Assembly: GCF_015354445.1 (NCBI RefSeq)
Contig: NZ_JADKYT010000001.1
Span: 1,054,001-1,118,000 of the forward strand
Reading direction: 5' to 3'
Origin: Methylophilus sp. QUAN
GTDB lineage: Bacteria > Pseudomonadota > Gammaproteobacteria > Burkholderiales > Methylophilaceae
DNA length: 64,000 nt
The notes beneath the pieces were generated by a model. It was not told where the DNA came from, ran no database searches, and was given only the letters and a program-made list of their open reading frames with translations. Below are positions 47,141 through 56,924 of this stretch, piece after piece (the stretch's first letter is position 1; each line of letters starts with the position of its first letter). A program made the translations under genes and the position numbers.

Positions 47141-47754
47141 GCGCGGTTCACTCTGCGCCACACAGGCACGTCTGCAACGCCACCCTGGTAAGGCTGGCTG
47201 AAATCATTCAGGCTGGCCAGTGCGTCTTCAGCGGAGCGGTCGGCACGGATTAAAAAGCTATTGAAACCAGCACGCTTGTGGAAGAACAATTGGTCACGTA
47301 ATACGTCACCAATCGCACGCAATTCGTTTTTAAAGCCGAAGCGTGTGCGCAACCAGTTGCCCAAGGTGAAGATACGGCCATCGGCAAAACGCTCTACAAA
47401 AACGGCAATCAGCGGCAGTGTGTTGAGGTCAGTAAACTCTGCCTGCAAGGCTTCGGCCGTTTCGTTGGTTGCCAGGATGATACCCAGTTCACCAGCCGCC
47501 AGGCGTGATTGCAGCTCAGCTTTACGTGCTTGCCAGATGGTCAGCGGGACCAGAATCTTGCCTGTGGCAGGGATCTCTGTATTGGCAATTTGTTCAGCCG
47601 TATAAGTTTGTTCGCCTGTGAGTTTAAACAGGACGACTTTACCGGCTTGTTTGCGTACAGACTCTTCGCCAGCCGCTGGCGGCACGATGCGGGTCCATGT
47701 ATCTGCCACAATGCTGGCTTGGCCATCGGCGGCCAATTGGATCAGTTGGCTCAT
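47137..47754 (-). CDS. DUF934 family protein
   Basis: 205 residues of DUF934, a family found next to cysI and cysH in proteobacteria. Typical stretches: NTLPLIAVFVERFADGRIFT and LRAIGDVLRDQLFFHKRAGF. Thought to help sulfite reduction; function not proven. Coupled to both neighbours: its ATG overlaps the cysI stop (TAATG) and its stop overlaps the cysH start (ATGA). Confidence 0.9.
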   Translation of the reverse strand: MSQLIQLAADGQASIVADTWTRIVPPAAGEESVRKQAGKVVLFKLTGEQTYTAEQIANTEIPATGKILVPLTIWQARKAELQSRLAAGELGIILATNETAEALQAEFTDLNTLPLIAVFVERFADGRIFTLGNWLRTRFGFKNELRAIGDVLRDQLFFHKRAGFNSFLIRADRSAEDALASLNDFSQPYQGGVADVPVWRRVNRA

Positions 47755-49418
47755 TATGCAGTTTCCTTTTCAGCGTAAACGTGGGCTTTGAACGGGGCGA
47801 CGCCTAAACGGCGTACGGTATCAATAAAGCGCTCATCGTCCTGGCGTTCACGCACGTAGACTTCGATCAGGCGCTGTACCACGCCCGGCATTTCTTCTGC
47901 CGAGAATGAAGGGCCAATCACAGCGCCGATACTGGCGTCATTGCCTTGTTTACCACCAACGGTGACCTGATACCATTCGGAACCATCTTTATCCACACCC
48001 AAAATGCCGATATGGCCAACGTGGTGGTGGCCGCAAGCGTTCATGCAGCCGGAGATGTTGAGTTCCAGGTCGCCAATCTCATACAGGTAATCCAGGTTGT
48101 CGAACTGCATTTGAATCGCTTCGGCAATTGGGATGGACTTGGCGTTAGCCAGGCTGCAGAAGTCGCCGCCCGGGCAGCAGATAATGTCAGTCAGCAAGCC
48201 GATGTTTGGTGTTGCCAAACCAGCCTCGCGGGCTTTTTCCCACACGGCAAACAGGTCAGAAACTTGTACGTCTGCCAGAATCAGGTTTTGCTCATGTGAA
48301 GAACGCAATTCGCCAAAACTGTAAGCATCGGCCAGGTCTGCTACCACATGCATTTGCTCGCTGGTGATGTCACCAGGCGCTTTGCCGTGTGGCTTGAGTG
48401 ACAGCGTCACGGCACGGTAGCCAGGCACGCGGTGCGGTTGTACGCAACGTTTGACCCAGGCGGCAAATGCCGGGTTGCTGGCCACGGCTGCGTCAAACGC
48501 GGCATCATGTGCTGGCAGCGTTTTGTAGGGCATAGGCTCAAAGTATTTAGCCACGCGATCCAGTTCATTTTGTGTGATAGTCAATGGGCCATCTTTCAAA
48601 TGCGCCCATTCTTCTTCCACTTGGCGTTTGAACTCTTCAATGCCCAGGGCTTTAACCAGAATCTTGATACGCGCTTTGTAAGCGTTGTCGCGACGACCGT
48701 GAATGTTATACACACGGATCACGGCTTCGCAGTAAGACAGCACATGTTGCCACTCGAGGTGTTCGCGAATCACGGTACCCAGAATAGGCGTACGGCCCAG
48801 ACCACCACCGACCCAGACTTTAATCGCCATCTGGCCTTGTACGTCTTTGTAAAACTCGAGACCGATATCGTGTGCTTGCACAATCGCACGGTCTTTTTCG
48901 GTGCCTGATACGGCGATTTTGAATTTACGTGGCAGCAGGGCGAACTCAGGGTGGAAGGTGCTCCACTGGCGCATGATTTCTGCAATCGCGCGTGGGTCTA
49001 TGATTTCGTCTGGTGCAATACCGGCAAACTGGTCAGTCGTAATGTTACGAATGCAGTTGCCTGAGGTTTGAATGGCGTGCATTTCAACCGTTGCCAGTTC
49101 AGCCAGAATCTCTGGGGTGTCTTCCAGTTTGGGCCAGTTCAATTGCAGGTTCTGGCGGGTGCTGAAGTGACCGTAGCCACGGTCATATTTTTTTGCAATG
49201 TCGCCGAGTTTGCGCAATTGTTTGCTGGATATCAGGCCATAAGGCACGGCGATACGCAACATGGGCGCATGGCGTTGAATATACAGGCCGTTTTGCAAAC
49301 GCAGCGGGCGGTATTCCTCATCAGTTAACTCGCCTGCGAGGTAGCGGCGGGTTTGGTCGCGGTATTGGGCGACACGTTCATTGACAATCTGTTGGTCTAT
49401 AGGGTCGTATTTGTACAT
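47754..49418 (-). CDS. cysI: Sulfite reductase hemoprotein subunit
   Basis: 554 residues; siroheme and [4Fe-4S] enzyme reducing sulfite to sulfide. Cluster ligands in CCPGGDFC and SGCMNACGHH (C-x5-C and C-x3-C), and two ferredoxin-like/nitrite-sulfite reductase halves. No cysJ flavoprotein is in the window, so the electron donor must be encoded elsewhere or be a ferredoxin. Located 41 bases downstream of the TauE gene. Confidence 0.93.
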   Translation of the reverse strand: MYKYDPIDQQIVNERVAQYRDQTRRYLAGELTDEEYRPLRLQNGLYIQRHAPMLRIAVPYGLISSKQLRKLGDIAKKYDRGYGHFSTRQNLQLNWPKLEDTPEILAELATVEMHAIQTSGNCIRNITTDQFAGIAPDEIIDPRAIAEIMRQWSTFHPEFALLPRKFKIAVSGTEKDRAIVQAHDIGLEFYKDVQGQMAIKVWVGGGLGRTPILGTVIREHLEWQHVLSYCEAVIRVYNIHGRRDNAYKARIKILVKALGIEEFKRQVEEEWAHLKDGPLTITQNELDRVAKYFEPMPYKTLPAHDAAFDAAVASNPAFAAWVKRCVQPHRVPGYRAVTLSLKPHGKAPGDITSEQMHVVADLADAYSFGELRSSHEQNLILADVQVSDLFAVWEKAREAGLATPNIGLLTDIICCPGGDFCSLANAKSIPIAEAIQMQFDNLDYLYEIGDLELNISGCMNACGHHHVGHIGILGVDKDGSEWYQVTVGGKQGNDASIGAVIGPSFSAEEMPGVVQRLIEVYVRERQDDERFIDTVRRLGVAPFKAHVYAEKETA

Positions 49419-49459
49419 GCTTGAGTCACTTTGTTCGCAAAAAGCGAAGAGGCAATATT

Positions 49460-50230
49460 TTAATGGAAAACTAGCTTAAAGCCTACAAAAATCAATATCA
49501 TAGCCAGTGCAATGCGTACCCAGTGTTCGGCCACGCGTGAACTCATGTGGCTGCCAAGATAGATGCCTGGAATGGAGCCTATCAGTAAGGTCCCCAATAA
49601 TTGATAGTCTATGGTGCCCAAAGAGGCATGTCCCAAACCAGCCACCAGTGTGAGGGGGACGGCGTGAGCAATATCACTCCCGACGATGGTGGTGATTTTT
49701 TCCTTGGGGTAGAGCAGAATCAGCGCCGTCACGCCCAGGGCACCTGCACCCACTGAAGTCAGTGTAACCAGGGCACCTAGCACGATACCTAGTACCACGG
49801 TTGCGCCGGGCACATAGCGTGCTGGAATCCACTCCTCTTTTGCGACCAGAGACATCAGTTTGTTGCGCAATAGCACGGCGACGGACGTCACAATCAGCGC
49901 AATCCCTAGCCAGAATTTGATGGTAGAGACCACGTTGCTTGATTGCAGATCCATACTGTGCAGTGCCCACAGTGTGAGCATGGAGGCGGGCACACTACCT
50001 GCGGCCAGGCGCTTGACGATGGTCCAGTCAATGTTGCCCAGTTTGCCGTGTGCAAAAATGCCTACAGATTTAGTCACCGAGGCGTACAGTAAATCTGTGC
50101 CTACGGCGACTGCCGGTTTAATGTTGTAGAGTAATAAGAGGATGGGCGTCATTAAGGAGCCGCCGCCTACGCCTGTTAACCCTACCAAAAAGCCAACCAC
50201 AAATCCTGCGAGTATGTATCCGAATTCCAT
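49460..50230 (-). CDS. TauE/SafE-family sulfite/sulfonate exporter-like permease
   Basis: 256-residue membrane protein with about eight hydrophobic segments. The duplicated family motif shows as GLTGVGGGSLMTPIL near the start and LVTLTSVGAGALGVTALI in the middle. Members move sulfur oxyanions or organosulfur compounds. First gene on the minus strand of the cys cluster, so it may export excess sulfite or import a sulfur source. Confidence 0.88.
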   Translation of the reverse strand: MEFGYILAGFVVGFLVGLTGVGGGSLMTPILLLLYNIKPAVAVGTDLLYASVTKSVGIFAHGKLGNIDWTIVKRLAAGSVPASMLTLWALHSMDLQSSNVVSTIKFWLGIALIVTSVAVLLRNKLMSLVAKEEWIPARYVPGATVVLGIVLGALVTLTSVGAGALGVTALILLYPKEKITTIVGSDIAHAVPLTLVAGLGHASLGTIDYQLLGTLLIGSIPGIYLGSHMSSRVAEHWVRIALAMILIFVGFKLVFH

Positions 50231-50280
50231 GAGGAGTATCTTGAGAAATATAACCGCGGGATAATATCAGTCTTTTAATG

Positions 50281-50298
50281 ATTGATTTAATAATCAAT
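50281..50298. promoter_or_regulatory. Palindrome in the divergent TauE / cysB-like region
   Basis: ATTGATTTAATAATCAAT, 7 bp arms around TAAT, 39 bases before the LysR-type regulator and in the divergent intergenic region. LysR-type proteins bind such sites, so it is a candidate operator. Confidence 0.45.
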
Positions 50299-50336
50299 TG
50301 TTCTATTATATAGCATTTGGTTATATGGGGTTGGCA

Positions 50337-51263
50337 ATGAAGTTTCACCAGTTACGTTATGTGCATGAGGTTGTCCGGCAACAATTAAATATCTCTGCGG
50401 CGTCTGAAGTATTGCATACATCGCAACCCGGCGTCAGCAAGCAGATCCAGTTGCTCGAAGAAGAGCTGGGGTTGCAGATTTTTCAGCGTAACGGTAAACG
50501 TTTGATAGGCGTGACTGAGCCTGGCCGCAAAATTGTCGAGCTATCAGCACGCGTCATGCTGGATATGCAAAATATCAAGCGCGTGGGTGACGAATATAGC
50601 CGTGAGGACACGGGCGAGTTGACCATTGCGACCACACATACGCAGGCGCGCTACCGCTTGCCCTCGGCGGTGAAGCAGTTTATTGCCCAATATCCCAATG
50701 TCAAACTGACTATCCATCAGGGCAACCCGGCGCAGGTGACTGAGTTAGTGGCCTCTGGTGAGGCTGATGTCGGTATTGCGACAGAAAACATCAGCCATGA
50801 CGAGCGTTTGTCTTGCCTGGCCTGCTATGAGTGGAACCGTTGCCTGGTGGTGCCTCCTGAACATGCATTGTTAAAAGCAAGCAAGCTAACCTTGAGCGAT
50901 TTAGCGAGTTACCCCTTGATTACCTATGACTTCGCGTTTACCGGCGGCACTTTGGTCTCCAAGGTGTTTCACGACGCTGGCTTACAGCCGAATGTGGTGT
51001 TTACCGCGATTGATGCCGACGTCATTAAAACCTATGTCAATTTAGGCTTGGGCATCGGCCTGATTGCGAATATGGCGTATGAAGAAACCCGTGACGCGCC
51101 GCTCAAAAGCCTGGATTGCAGCCATTTGTTCCCTAATAGCACGACTTATTTGGGGGTGCGCCGCGATGCGTTCTTGCGCGACTACATGTTGAACTTTATT
51201 ACCATGCTGTCACCACAATACGATAAACGCACCGTGCAGCGTGCGTTGCACCAGGACTTGTGA
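50337..51263 (+). CDS. cysB: LysR-family regulator, CysB-like
   Basis: 308 residues. Winged HTH (~1-60: MKFHQLRYVHEVVRQQLNIS, EVLHTSQPGVSKQIQLLEEE) and a periplasmic-binding-type ligand domain (~90-300). The N-terminus is CysB/Cbl-like, and the position divergent to the sulfate genes supports control of cysteine synthesis with a thiosulfate/acetylserine type signal. ATG 50337 is chosen; extra codons upstream do not fit the family. Confidence 0.88.
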   Translation: MKFHQLRYVHEVVRQQLNISAASEVLHTSQPGVSKQIQLLEEELGLQIFQRNGKRLIGVTEPGRKIVELSARVMLDMQNIKRVGDEYSREDTGELTIATTHTQARYRLPSAVKQFIAQYPNVKLTIHQGNPAQVTELVASGEADVGIATENISHDERLSCLACYEWNRCLVVPPEHALLKASKLTLSDLASYPLITYDFAFTGGTLVSKVFHDAGLQPNVVFTAIDADVIKTYVNLGLGIGLIANMAYEETRDAPLKSLDCSHLFPNSTTYLGVRRDAFLRDYMLNFITMLSPQYDKRTVQRALHQDL

Positions 51264-51335
51264 TGAGAGTCACACGGCAGTGATGGCTAACATGCTGTAA
51301 TGCACTGGTCTGTGTAGAAGATGAAGAGGGGTGTC

Positions 51336-51878
51336 ATGCGCTTATACCTGTTGAGAGTGCTGGGTTGTCTGGGCTTGATCATGAGCATGCAGGTGTGCGC
51401 AGCCCCTGCGCATGTGCGTGTCATCGGCCATGGCATGCCGGATGTAGACCTGGATAACGCGATTTATGAGGTGCCAGTGAAGGAGGGGGTGACTTATCAG
51501 GACTTAGTTGATAGCCTGAAGTCGATCTCTGAAGGCATGAATTTCGTCAATCCGGCCAATTTCCCGATTGGAGACCATATGAAGCAACGTGGCCAGGATC
51601 CGCAAGGCGTGAAAGAAGTACGCACCTTTTGTAATTTAAGTATGGGCAACGAGATTATTCTCGATCACCCCGAGTTTCTGGTATTTGCACCTTGCCGCCT
51701 GGCTATTTATGAAAAGCCGGATGCCAGTGGCAAACGCCAGCTCTATCTTGGTCTGGACCGGCCTACGCATGATTTGAAAAATATCAAACACCCCACCGCT
51801 AGGGCGCAAGCCTCGGCACAGCAACTTGAAGATGCATTGATCGAGTTGATGGAAAAAGCGCGGCGCGGCGATTTTTAA
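51336..51878 (+). CDS. DUF302 domain-containing exported protein
   Basis: 180 residues. Signal peptide (cleavage after VCAAP, about residue 25) followed by a DUF302 fold with FVNPANFPIGDHM and LVFAPCRLAIYEKP. Function unknown; DUF302 proteins are small periplasmic or cytoplasmic alpha/beta proteins. ATG 51336 has AAGAGGGG in front and is preferred to the ATG five codons upstream. Confidence 0.75.
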   Translation: MRLYLLRVLGCLGLIMSMQVCAAPAHVRVIGHGMPDVDLDNAIYEVPVKEGVTYQDLVDSLKSISEGMNFVNPANFPIGDHMKQRGQDPQGVKEVRTFCNLSMGNEIILDHPEFLVFAPCRLAIYEKPDASGKRQLYLGLDRPTHDLKNIKHPTARAQASAQQLEDALIELMEKARRGDF

Positions 51879-51895
51879 TATTTACAAAGACATTC

Positions 51896-51994
51896 TTTAA
51901 GCCACAGAGGAGATCTCTGCAACATGCGATTTCTGATGCTTTTATAGCCGTAGTACAAACCAAGGGCTTGTCTCTGTGCGCTCTGTGGCTAAAA
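51896..51994. repeat. 99 bp REP/MITE-like element with terminal inverted repeats
   Basis: TTTAAGCCACAGAG (51896-51909) is matched in inverted form by CTCTGTGGCTAAAA (51981-51994), one mismatch in 14. The inner right side repeats the unit (CTCTGTGCG CTCTGTGG). Such CCACAGAG repeats recur in intergenic DNA of several bacteria. There is no coding sequence inside. Confidence 0.55.
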
Positions 51995-52092
51995 TTTTTA
52001 AATCATTTCGCCCTTCCGGCAAAACAACAATCTTCCTCTTTTATCAGCCATCGCCTATACTCAACTTAACTTTAATTGTTTGAGTACACGCC

Positions 52093-53586
52093 ATGGTTCA
52101 ACCTATGCTTATCGCAAAAAATAATGATGTCGACAGCGTGATGCTGCCAAAAATGGCCAACCGCCATGGCCTGATTGCAGGCGCCACCGGCACGGGTAAA
52201 ACGGTGACCTTGCAAAGTTTGGCTGAGCAGTTTTCACGTATAGGCGTGCCGGTATTTATGGCTGACGTTAAAGGTGATTTATCCGGCATGAGCCAGGTTG
52301 GCGGCGGGAATGCCAAGGTTGACGCGCGGGTGCAGCAATTAGGGCTGACTGATTATGCCAATAAAGCTTATCCGGTGATGTTCTGGGATATGTTTGGCGA
52401 AAAAGGCCATCCGGTACGTACCACACTAAGTGAAATGGGGCCGCTATTGTTGGCGCGCATGCTTAACCTGAATGACGTGCAGGCCGGTGTGTTAAATGCG
52501 ATTTTCAAGATTGCAGATGACAATGGCATGCTGTTGCTGGATATGAAAGATCTGCGCGCGATGGCGCAGCATTGTGCTGAAAATTCAGCCACTTACCAAA
52601 CCCAGTATGGCAATATTTCCACCGCTAGCGTCGGCGCGATTCAGCGTGCTTTGCTGCAACTGGAAACCGAAGGTGGCGATATCCTGTTTGGTGAGCCCGC
52701 GTTGAACCTGGAAGATATGATGCAAACCGATGCCAAAGGATTGGGGTTTATCAATATCCTGGCAGCGGACAAACTACTCAATTCGCCACGCGTATACGCG
52801 ACCTTGTTGTTATGGATATTGTCCGAACTGTTTGAAAAGCTGCCAGAAGTCGGCGATATGGAAAAGCCCAAACTGGTGTTTTTCTTTGATGAGGCGCATT
52901 TGTTGTTTAACGACGCGCCTGCAATCCTCATGCAAAAAATCGAACAAGTGGTGCGTCTGGTGCGCTCTAAAGGCGTAGGTGTTTATTTCGTCTCACAAAA
53001 CCCGCTGGATATCCCGGATGTGGTACTGGGCCAATTGGGTAACCGTGTGCAGCATGCCTTGCGTGCATTTACGCCGCGTGACCAAAAAGCGGTGCAGGTG
53101 GCGGCGCAAACCTTCCGCGCGAATCCCAAATTGAATGTGGCAACGGCGATTACCGAGTTGGGCGTGGGTGAGGCGCTGGTCTCATTTTTAGATGAAAAGG
53201 GCGCGCCGACACCAGTTGAGCGCGTGTTTATTTGTCCGCCGGAAAGCCGGGTTGGCCCGGCAACTGATGCCGAGCGCAAGCAGGTGATGACGCAGTCGCT
53301 GGTGGCTGGTGTCTATGACAAACTGGTCGACCGCGAATCGGCCTACGAGATTCTCAAGCAGCGGGCAGACCAGGCGGCCTCGGCCACGCAGGCGCAAACG
53401 CAAAAAGAGGAAGAAGGCTCAGGCTTTGATTTAGGTGGCATTCTGGGAGGCAAAACCAGCCGTTCAGATTCGGTGCTGGAGTCTGCGGCCAAATCTGCGG
53501 CGCGAGCCATTGGCTCTCAACTGGGGCGTGCCATTATCCGCGGTGTGCTGGGCTCGATTCTCGGGGGCAGCAAGACCAAGCGTTAA
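52093..53586 (+). CDS. HerA-like DUF853 ATPase (YjgR family)
   Basis: 497 residues. Walker A GATGTGKT (30-37) and Walker [13 protein letters not shown] (~260-271) within a HerA/FtsK-type AAA fold, with [20 protein letters not shown] as the sensor region. Glycine-rich C-terminal end. Predicted DNA-translocating or nucleic-acid-remodelling ATPase; function unknown. It does not sit beside a NurA nuclease. Confidence 0.88.
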   Translation: MVQPMLIAKNNDVDSVMLPKMANRHGLIAGATGTGKTVTLQSLAEQFSRIGVPVFMADVKGDLSGMSQVGGGNAKVDARVQQLGLTDYANKAYPVMFWDMFGEKGHPVRTTLSEMGPLLLARMLNLNDVQAGVLNAIFKIADDNGMLLLDMKDLRAMAQHCAENSATYQTQYGNISTASVGAIQRALLQLETEGGDILFGEPALNLEDMMQTDAKGLGFINILAADKLLNSPRVYATLLLWILSELFEKLPEVGDMEKPKLVFFFDEAHLLFNDAPAILMQKIEQVVRLVRSKGVGVYFVSQNPLDIPDVVLGQLGNRVQHALRAFTPRDQKAVQVAAQTFRANPKLNVATAITELGVGEALVSFLDEKGAPTPVERVFICPPESRVGPATDAERKQVMTQSLVAGVYDKLVDRESAYEILKQRADQAASATQAQTQKEEEGSGFDLGGILGGKTSRSDSVLESAAKSAARAIGSQLGRAIIRGVLGSILGGSKTKR

Positions 53587-53618
53587 TCTAACCTCGTCAG
53601 CCCAATCAGGACATCTGC

Positions 53619-55262
53619 ATGTTAAGTGATATCGACATCGCCCAGGCCGCCACGCTAGAGCCCATTGTAGAGATTGCTGCCAAAGTCGGTTTGTCGTCAC
53701 ATGAGTTGCATGCCTATGGCCAGTATATGGCTAAATTGACGCAGGCGACTGTCAATCGGCTACATGCACAGCCTGCCAAAGCCAAGCTTATTTTGGTCAC
53801 GGCAATCAATCCGACACCTGCCGGAGAAGGAAAAACCACCACCACTGTTGGTCTCACCGATGCCTTGAATCAGGCGGGCTATCATGCACTGGCTTGCTTG
53901 CGTGAACCTTCGCTGGGGCCAGTGTTTGGCATGAAGGGCGGCGCCACTGGCGGCGGCTATGCGCAAGTGGTGCCGATGGAAAATATTAACCTACATTTTA
54001 CTGGCGACTTTCACGCGATTAGTGCGGCCAATAATCTGCTCGCAGCCCTCATCGATAACCATATTTATCATGGTAATGCATTGCAGTTTGATACCGTGAG
54101 TTGGCGCCGTTGCATGGATATGAACGACCGTGCCTTGCGGCGCATCACGCTGGATAATGATGTGCATACTGGCTTTGATATTACGGTGGCTAGCGAAGTG
54201 ATGGCGATTTTCTGCCTGGCAACTGACCTGGCGGATTTAACACGCAGGTTGGGTCAGATTCAGGTGGGGCTAAATCAGCAAGGAACTCCCATTCTGGCCG
54301 GTGACTTACAGGCCGAGGGCGCCATGACCGCCTTATTGAAGGATGCTTTTCAGCCTAACCTGGTGCAAACGCTGGAAGGCTCGCCAGCGTTGTTGCATGG
54401 CGGCCCCTTTGCTAATATCGCGCATGGCTGTAACTCATTGGTGGCGACTAAAACGGCGTTGCGCCTGGCCGACTATGTGGTGACTGAGGCCGGGTTTGGC
54501 GCTGACCTGGGTGCTGAAAAATTTATGGATATCAAATGCCGCCAGTCAGGCTTGCGGCCGGATGTGGCGGTGATTGTGGCCACCGTGCGTGCCTTGAAAT
54601 ATAACGGCGGTGTGGAAGTCGCCGATTTGAATACGGAAAACCTGTCAGCATTAGCCATTGGTGTTGCCAATCTGGAAAAACATATTACAAACTTGCGCCA
54701 GCATTTTGACTTGCCGGTGGTCGTTGCGCTGAATCACTTTACTGCCGACACTGAGGCTGAAGTGGCGTTGGTGCAAGTTGCCGTGGAGTCGCTGGGGGCC
54801 AGTCTGCATGTGTGCAGGCACTGGGCGCAAGGCGGGGCGGGGGCGTTGAGTCTGGCGCATGCTGTGGCTGCCCAGGCGCAACAAGGGGCGGCGCCACGTT
54901 TGCTGTATGCAGATGATTTACCATTGGCAGAAAAACTGGCCACCATTGCGCAGGCCATTTATGGCGCCAGTGGTGTGACTTACAGTGCATTAGCCCAGCA
55001 GCAATTAACGCAGATGGCAGAGGCTAGCAAGGGCTTCCCAGTGTGTGTGGCCAAAACGCAGTATTCGCTCTCTTGTGATGCCAAGTTGCGCAATGTGCCA
55101 GAACATCATGTGTTGCATGTGCGTGAGTTACGCCTGTCGCGCGGTGCTGGCTTTGTGGTGGCGATTTGTGGTGACATCATGACCATGCCGGGCCTGCCTA
55201 AGCAGCCGGCCAGTGCACGCATCGGTGTCGATGCCAGTGGTAGAATAAGCGGCCTTTCCTGA
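53619..55262 (+). CDS. fhs: Formate-tetrahydrofolate ligase
   Basis: 547 residues; makes 10-formyl-THF from formate, THF and ATP. ATP loop TPAGEGKTT (66-74) and TVGL follow; [20 protein letters not shown] is the conserved family block. It links formate to biosynthetic one-carbon units in methylotrophs. Length is normal. Confidence 0.96.
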   Translation: MLSDIDIAQAATLEPIVEIAAKVGLSSHELHAYGQYMAKLTQATVNRLHAQPAKAKLILVTAINPTPAGEGKTTTTVGLTDALNQAGYHALACLREPSLGPVFGMKGGATGGGYAQVVPMENINLHFTGDFHAISAANNLLAALIDNHIYHGNALQFDTVSWRRCMDMNDRALRRITLDNDVHTGFDITVASEVMAIFCLATDLADLTRRLGQIQVGLNQQGTPILAGDLQAEGAMTALLKDAFQPNLVQTLEGSPALLHGGPFANIAHGCNSLVATKTALRLADYVVTEAGFGADLGAEKFMDIKCRQSGLRPDVAVIVATVRALKYNGGVEVADLNTENLSALAIGVANLEKHITNLRQHFDLPVVVALNHFTADTEAEVALVQVAVESLGASLHVCRHWAQGGAGALSLAHAVAAQAQQGAAPRLLYADDLPLAEKLATIAQAIYGASGVTYSALAQQQLTQMAEASKGFPVCVAKTQYSLSCDAKLRNVPEHHVLHVRELRLSRGAGFVVAICGDIMTMPGLPKQPASARIGVDASGRISGLS

Positions 55263-55272
55263 AGTATGTGCC

Positions 55273-55833
55273 ATGCTCACTTTTAGTCAACTCGGCCAGG
55301 CCGACCACACCATTAACAAATCCCGTTTTATTGCGCGCGCCATGCGCTGTGAAAATGAACGTGAACTCGCCTTGTTTTTGCGCCAGTTTGCCAGCGAGCA
55401 CCAAACAGCAGGGCATCTGGCCTATGCGTTTAGAATGAAAACGGCAGAAGGCATCGTGGCGCGATTTTCGGATGCAGGTGAGCCTGCAGGGACTGCGGGC
55501 AAGCCGATTATGCAAATGCTGGACGGGCAGAATTATGTCAATTGCTGCGTGGCCGTTGTGCGTTATTATGGCGGCATTAACTTGGGCACCGGTGGCTTGG
55601 TGCGTGCTTATGGCGGCACCGCCAAGCAGGCCATGGAGCAGGCGGGAAGCATGCCATTTGTGGAAATGGTGCAATTAAAAATATCCACCACCTATAAGCG
55701 AGTGGATGAACTCACGCGAGAGGTGCAGAAGCTGCATGGTGAAGTGCTGGACAAGCAGTTTGGCGAAAGTGTCCAGTTTCTGCTCAAGTTGCCGCTGGAT
55801 GCTGCCAGGCAATTGCAAGCCAGATTTGAGTGA
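55273..55833 (+). CDS. YigZ/IMPACT family protein
   Basis: 186 residues; N-terminal IMPACT domain with HQTAGHLAYAFRM, DAGEPAGTAGKPIMQ and VAVVRYYGGINLGTGGLVRAY, then a C-terminal DUF1949-type part. Conserved protein of unclear function, possibly binding RNA or translation factors. 10 bases after fhs. Confidence 0.9.
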   Translation: MLTFSQLGQADHTINKSRFIARAMRCENERELALFLRQFASEHQTAGHLAYAFRMKTAEGIVARFSDAGEPAGTAGKPIMQMLDGQNYVNCCVAVVRYYGGINLGTGGLVRAYGGTAKQAMEQAGSMPFVEMVQLKISTTYKRVDELTREVQKLHGEVLDKQFGESVQFLLKLPLDAARQLQARFE

Positions 55834-55860
55834 TAGACCCAATAATAGACCGGAGCCTGT

Positions 55861-56865
55861 GTGACCCAAACCCAACGATTTGAAATCGCCACCTATATTC
55901 TGATGGCAGTGTTGATGTGGCTGGTATTGCAGGTGCAATTGTTGCCTGCCTTGCTGGCTGGCTTGTTGGTGTTTGAGTTAATTCACGTCATTTCGCCGTT
56001 AATTGCGCGTAAATTGCCCGGAAAATATGCCAAGTGGCTGGCTGTGGTGCTGATTGCGACTTTGGTCATTGGTCTGCTGGTGGCGTTGGGCATGGGGATT
56101 ATTACCTTGATACGCAGCGATGCCGGAGGCCTGGCCGTGTTGTTCGATCAACTGGCCAAGATTATTGAAGATTCGCGCAAGGTATTGCCGCCATGGCTGA
56201 ATGAGCGCCTGCCGGATGATGCCATTACCTTGCAACAAACTGTGATTGATTGGTTGCGCGCGCATTCTGCTGACTGGCAATTGCTGGGCAAAGAAGCCGG
56301 ACATCATTTAGCGCATATCCTCATCGGCATGGTGATAGGCGCGATGATTGCCTTGCATGACGTGCAAACCAAAGTGAATCATAAACCGTTTGCGCAAAGC
56401 CTGTTGCAGCGCATCACCTTGTTTGCACAAGCCTTTAAAAATATCGTGTTTGCACAGGTGAAAATTTCTGCAGTGAATGCGGCGCTCACCGGTATTTATC
56501 TAGCCGTGATCTTGCCTTTATGTGGCGTGCATTTGCCGTTTACCAAAACCATGATTGCCATTACTTTCCTGGTTGGTTTGTTGCCTGTGATTGGTAACCT
56601 GATTTCCAATACCGTGATTGTGATTGTGAGTACCAGTCATTCATTTATGGTGGCCATGGGTTCGCTGGCGTTTTTAATCTTGATCCATAAGTTTGAATAC
56701 TTCCTCAATGCGCGCATCGTCGGCGGCCAGATTCGCGCCTATGCCTGGGAGCTACTGCTGGCTATGCTGTTGATGGAGGCGACGTTCGGCTTGCCGGGCA
56801 TCGTGGCGGCACCGGTATATTATGCGTATATCAAGAGTGAGTGCCGTGAACGCGGCTGGGTATAG
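55861..56865 (+). CDS. AI-2E family transporter
   Basis: 334 residues, about seven hydrophobic segments, and the family end region (FLVGLLPVIGNLISN and AYAWELLLAMLLMEATFGLPG). Substrates in the family vary (autoinducer-2 export, ions), so none is assigned. GTG start at 55861 with GGAG upstream. Followed by a strong bidirectional terminator. Confidence 0.88.
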   Translation: MTQTQRFEIATYILMAVLMWLVLQVQLLPALLAGLLVFELIHVISPLIARKLPGKYAKWLAVVLIATLVIGLLVALGMGIITLIRSDAGGLAVLFDQLAKIIEDSRKVLPPWLNERLPDDAITLQQTVIDWLRAHSADWQLLGKEAGHHLAHILIGMVIGAMIALHDVQTKVNHKPFAQSLLQRITLFAQAFKNIVFAQVKISAVNAALTGIYLAVILPLCGVHLPFTKTMIAITFLVGLLPVIGNLISNTVIVIVSTSHSFMVAMGSLAFLILIHKFEYFLNARIVGGQIRAYAWELLLAMLLMEATFGLPGIVAAPVYYAYIKSECRERGWV

Positions 56866-56880
56866 AGTCGCTGATCAAAT

Positions 56881-56910
56881 AAATAAGGCTCGCCGTGGCG
56901 AGCCTTATTT
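56881..56910. terminator. Bidirectional intrinsic terminator
   Basis: 14 bp perfect stem AAATAAGGCTCGCC / GGCGAGCCTTATTT with 2-base GT centre, between the AI-2E gene and the M48 protease gene. Confidence 0.85.
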
Positions 56911-56924
56911 ATTTACCACAGTAC

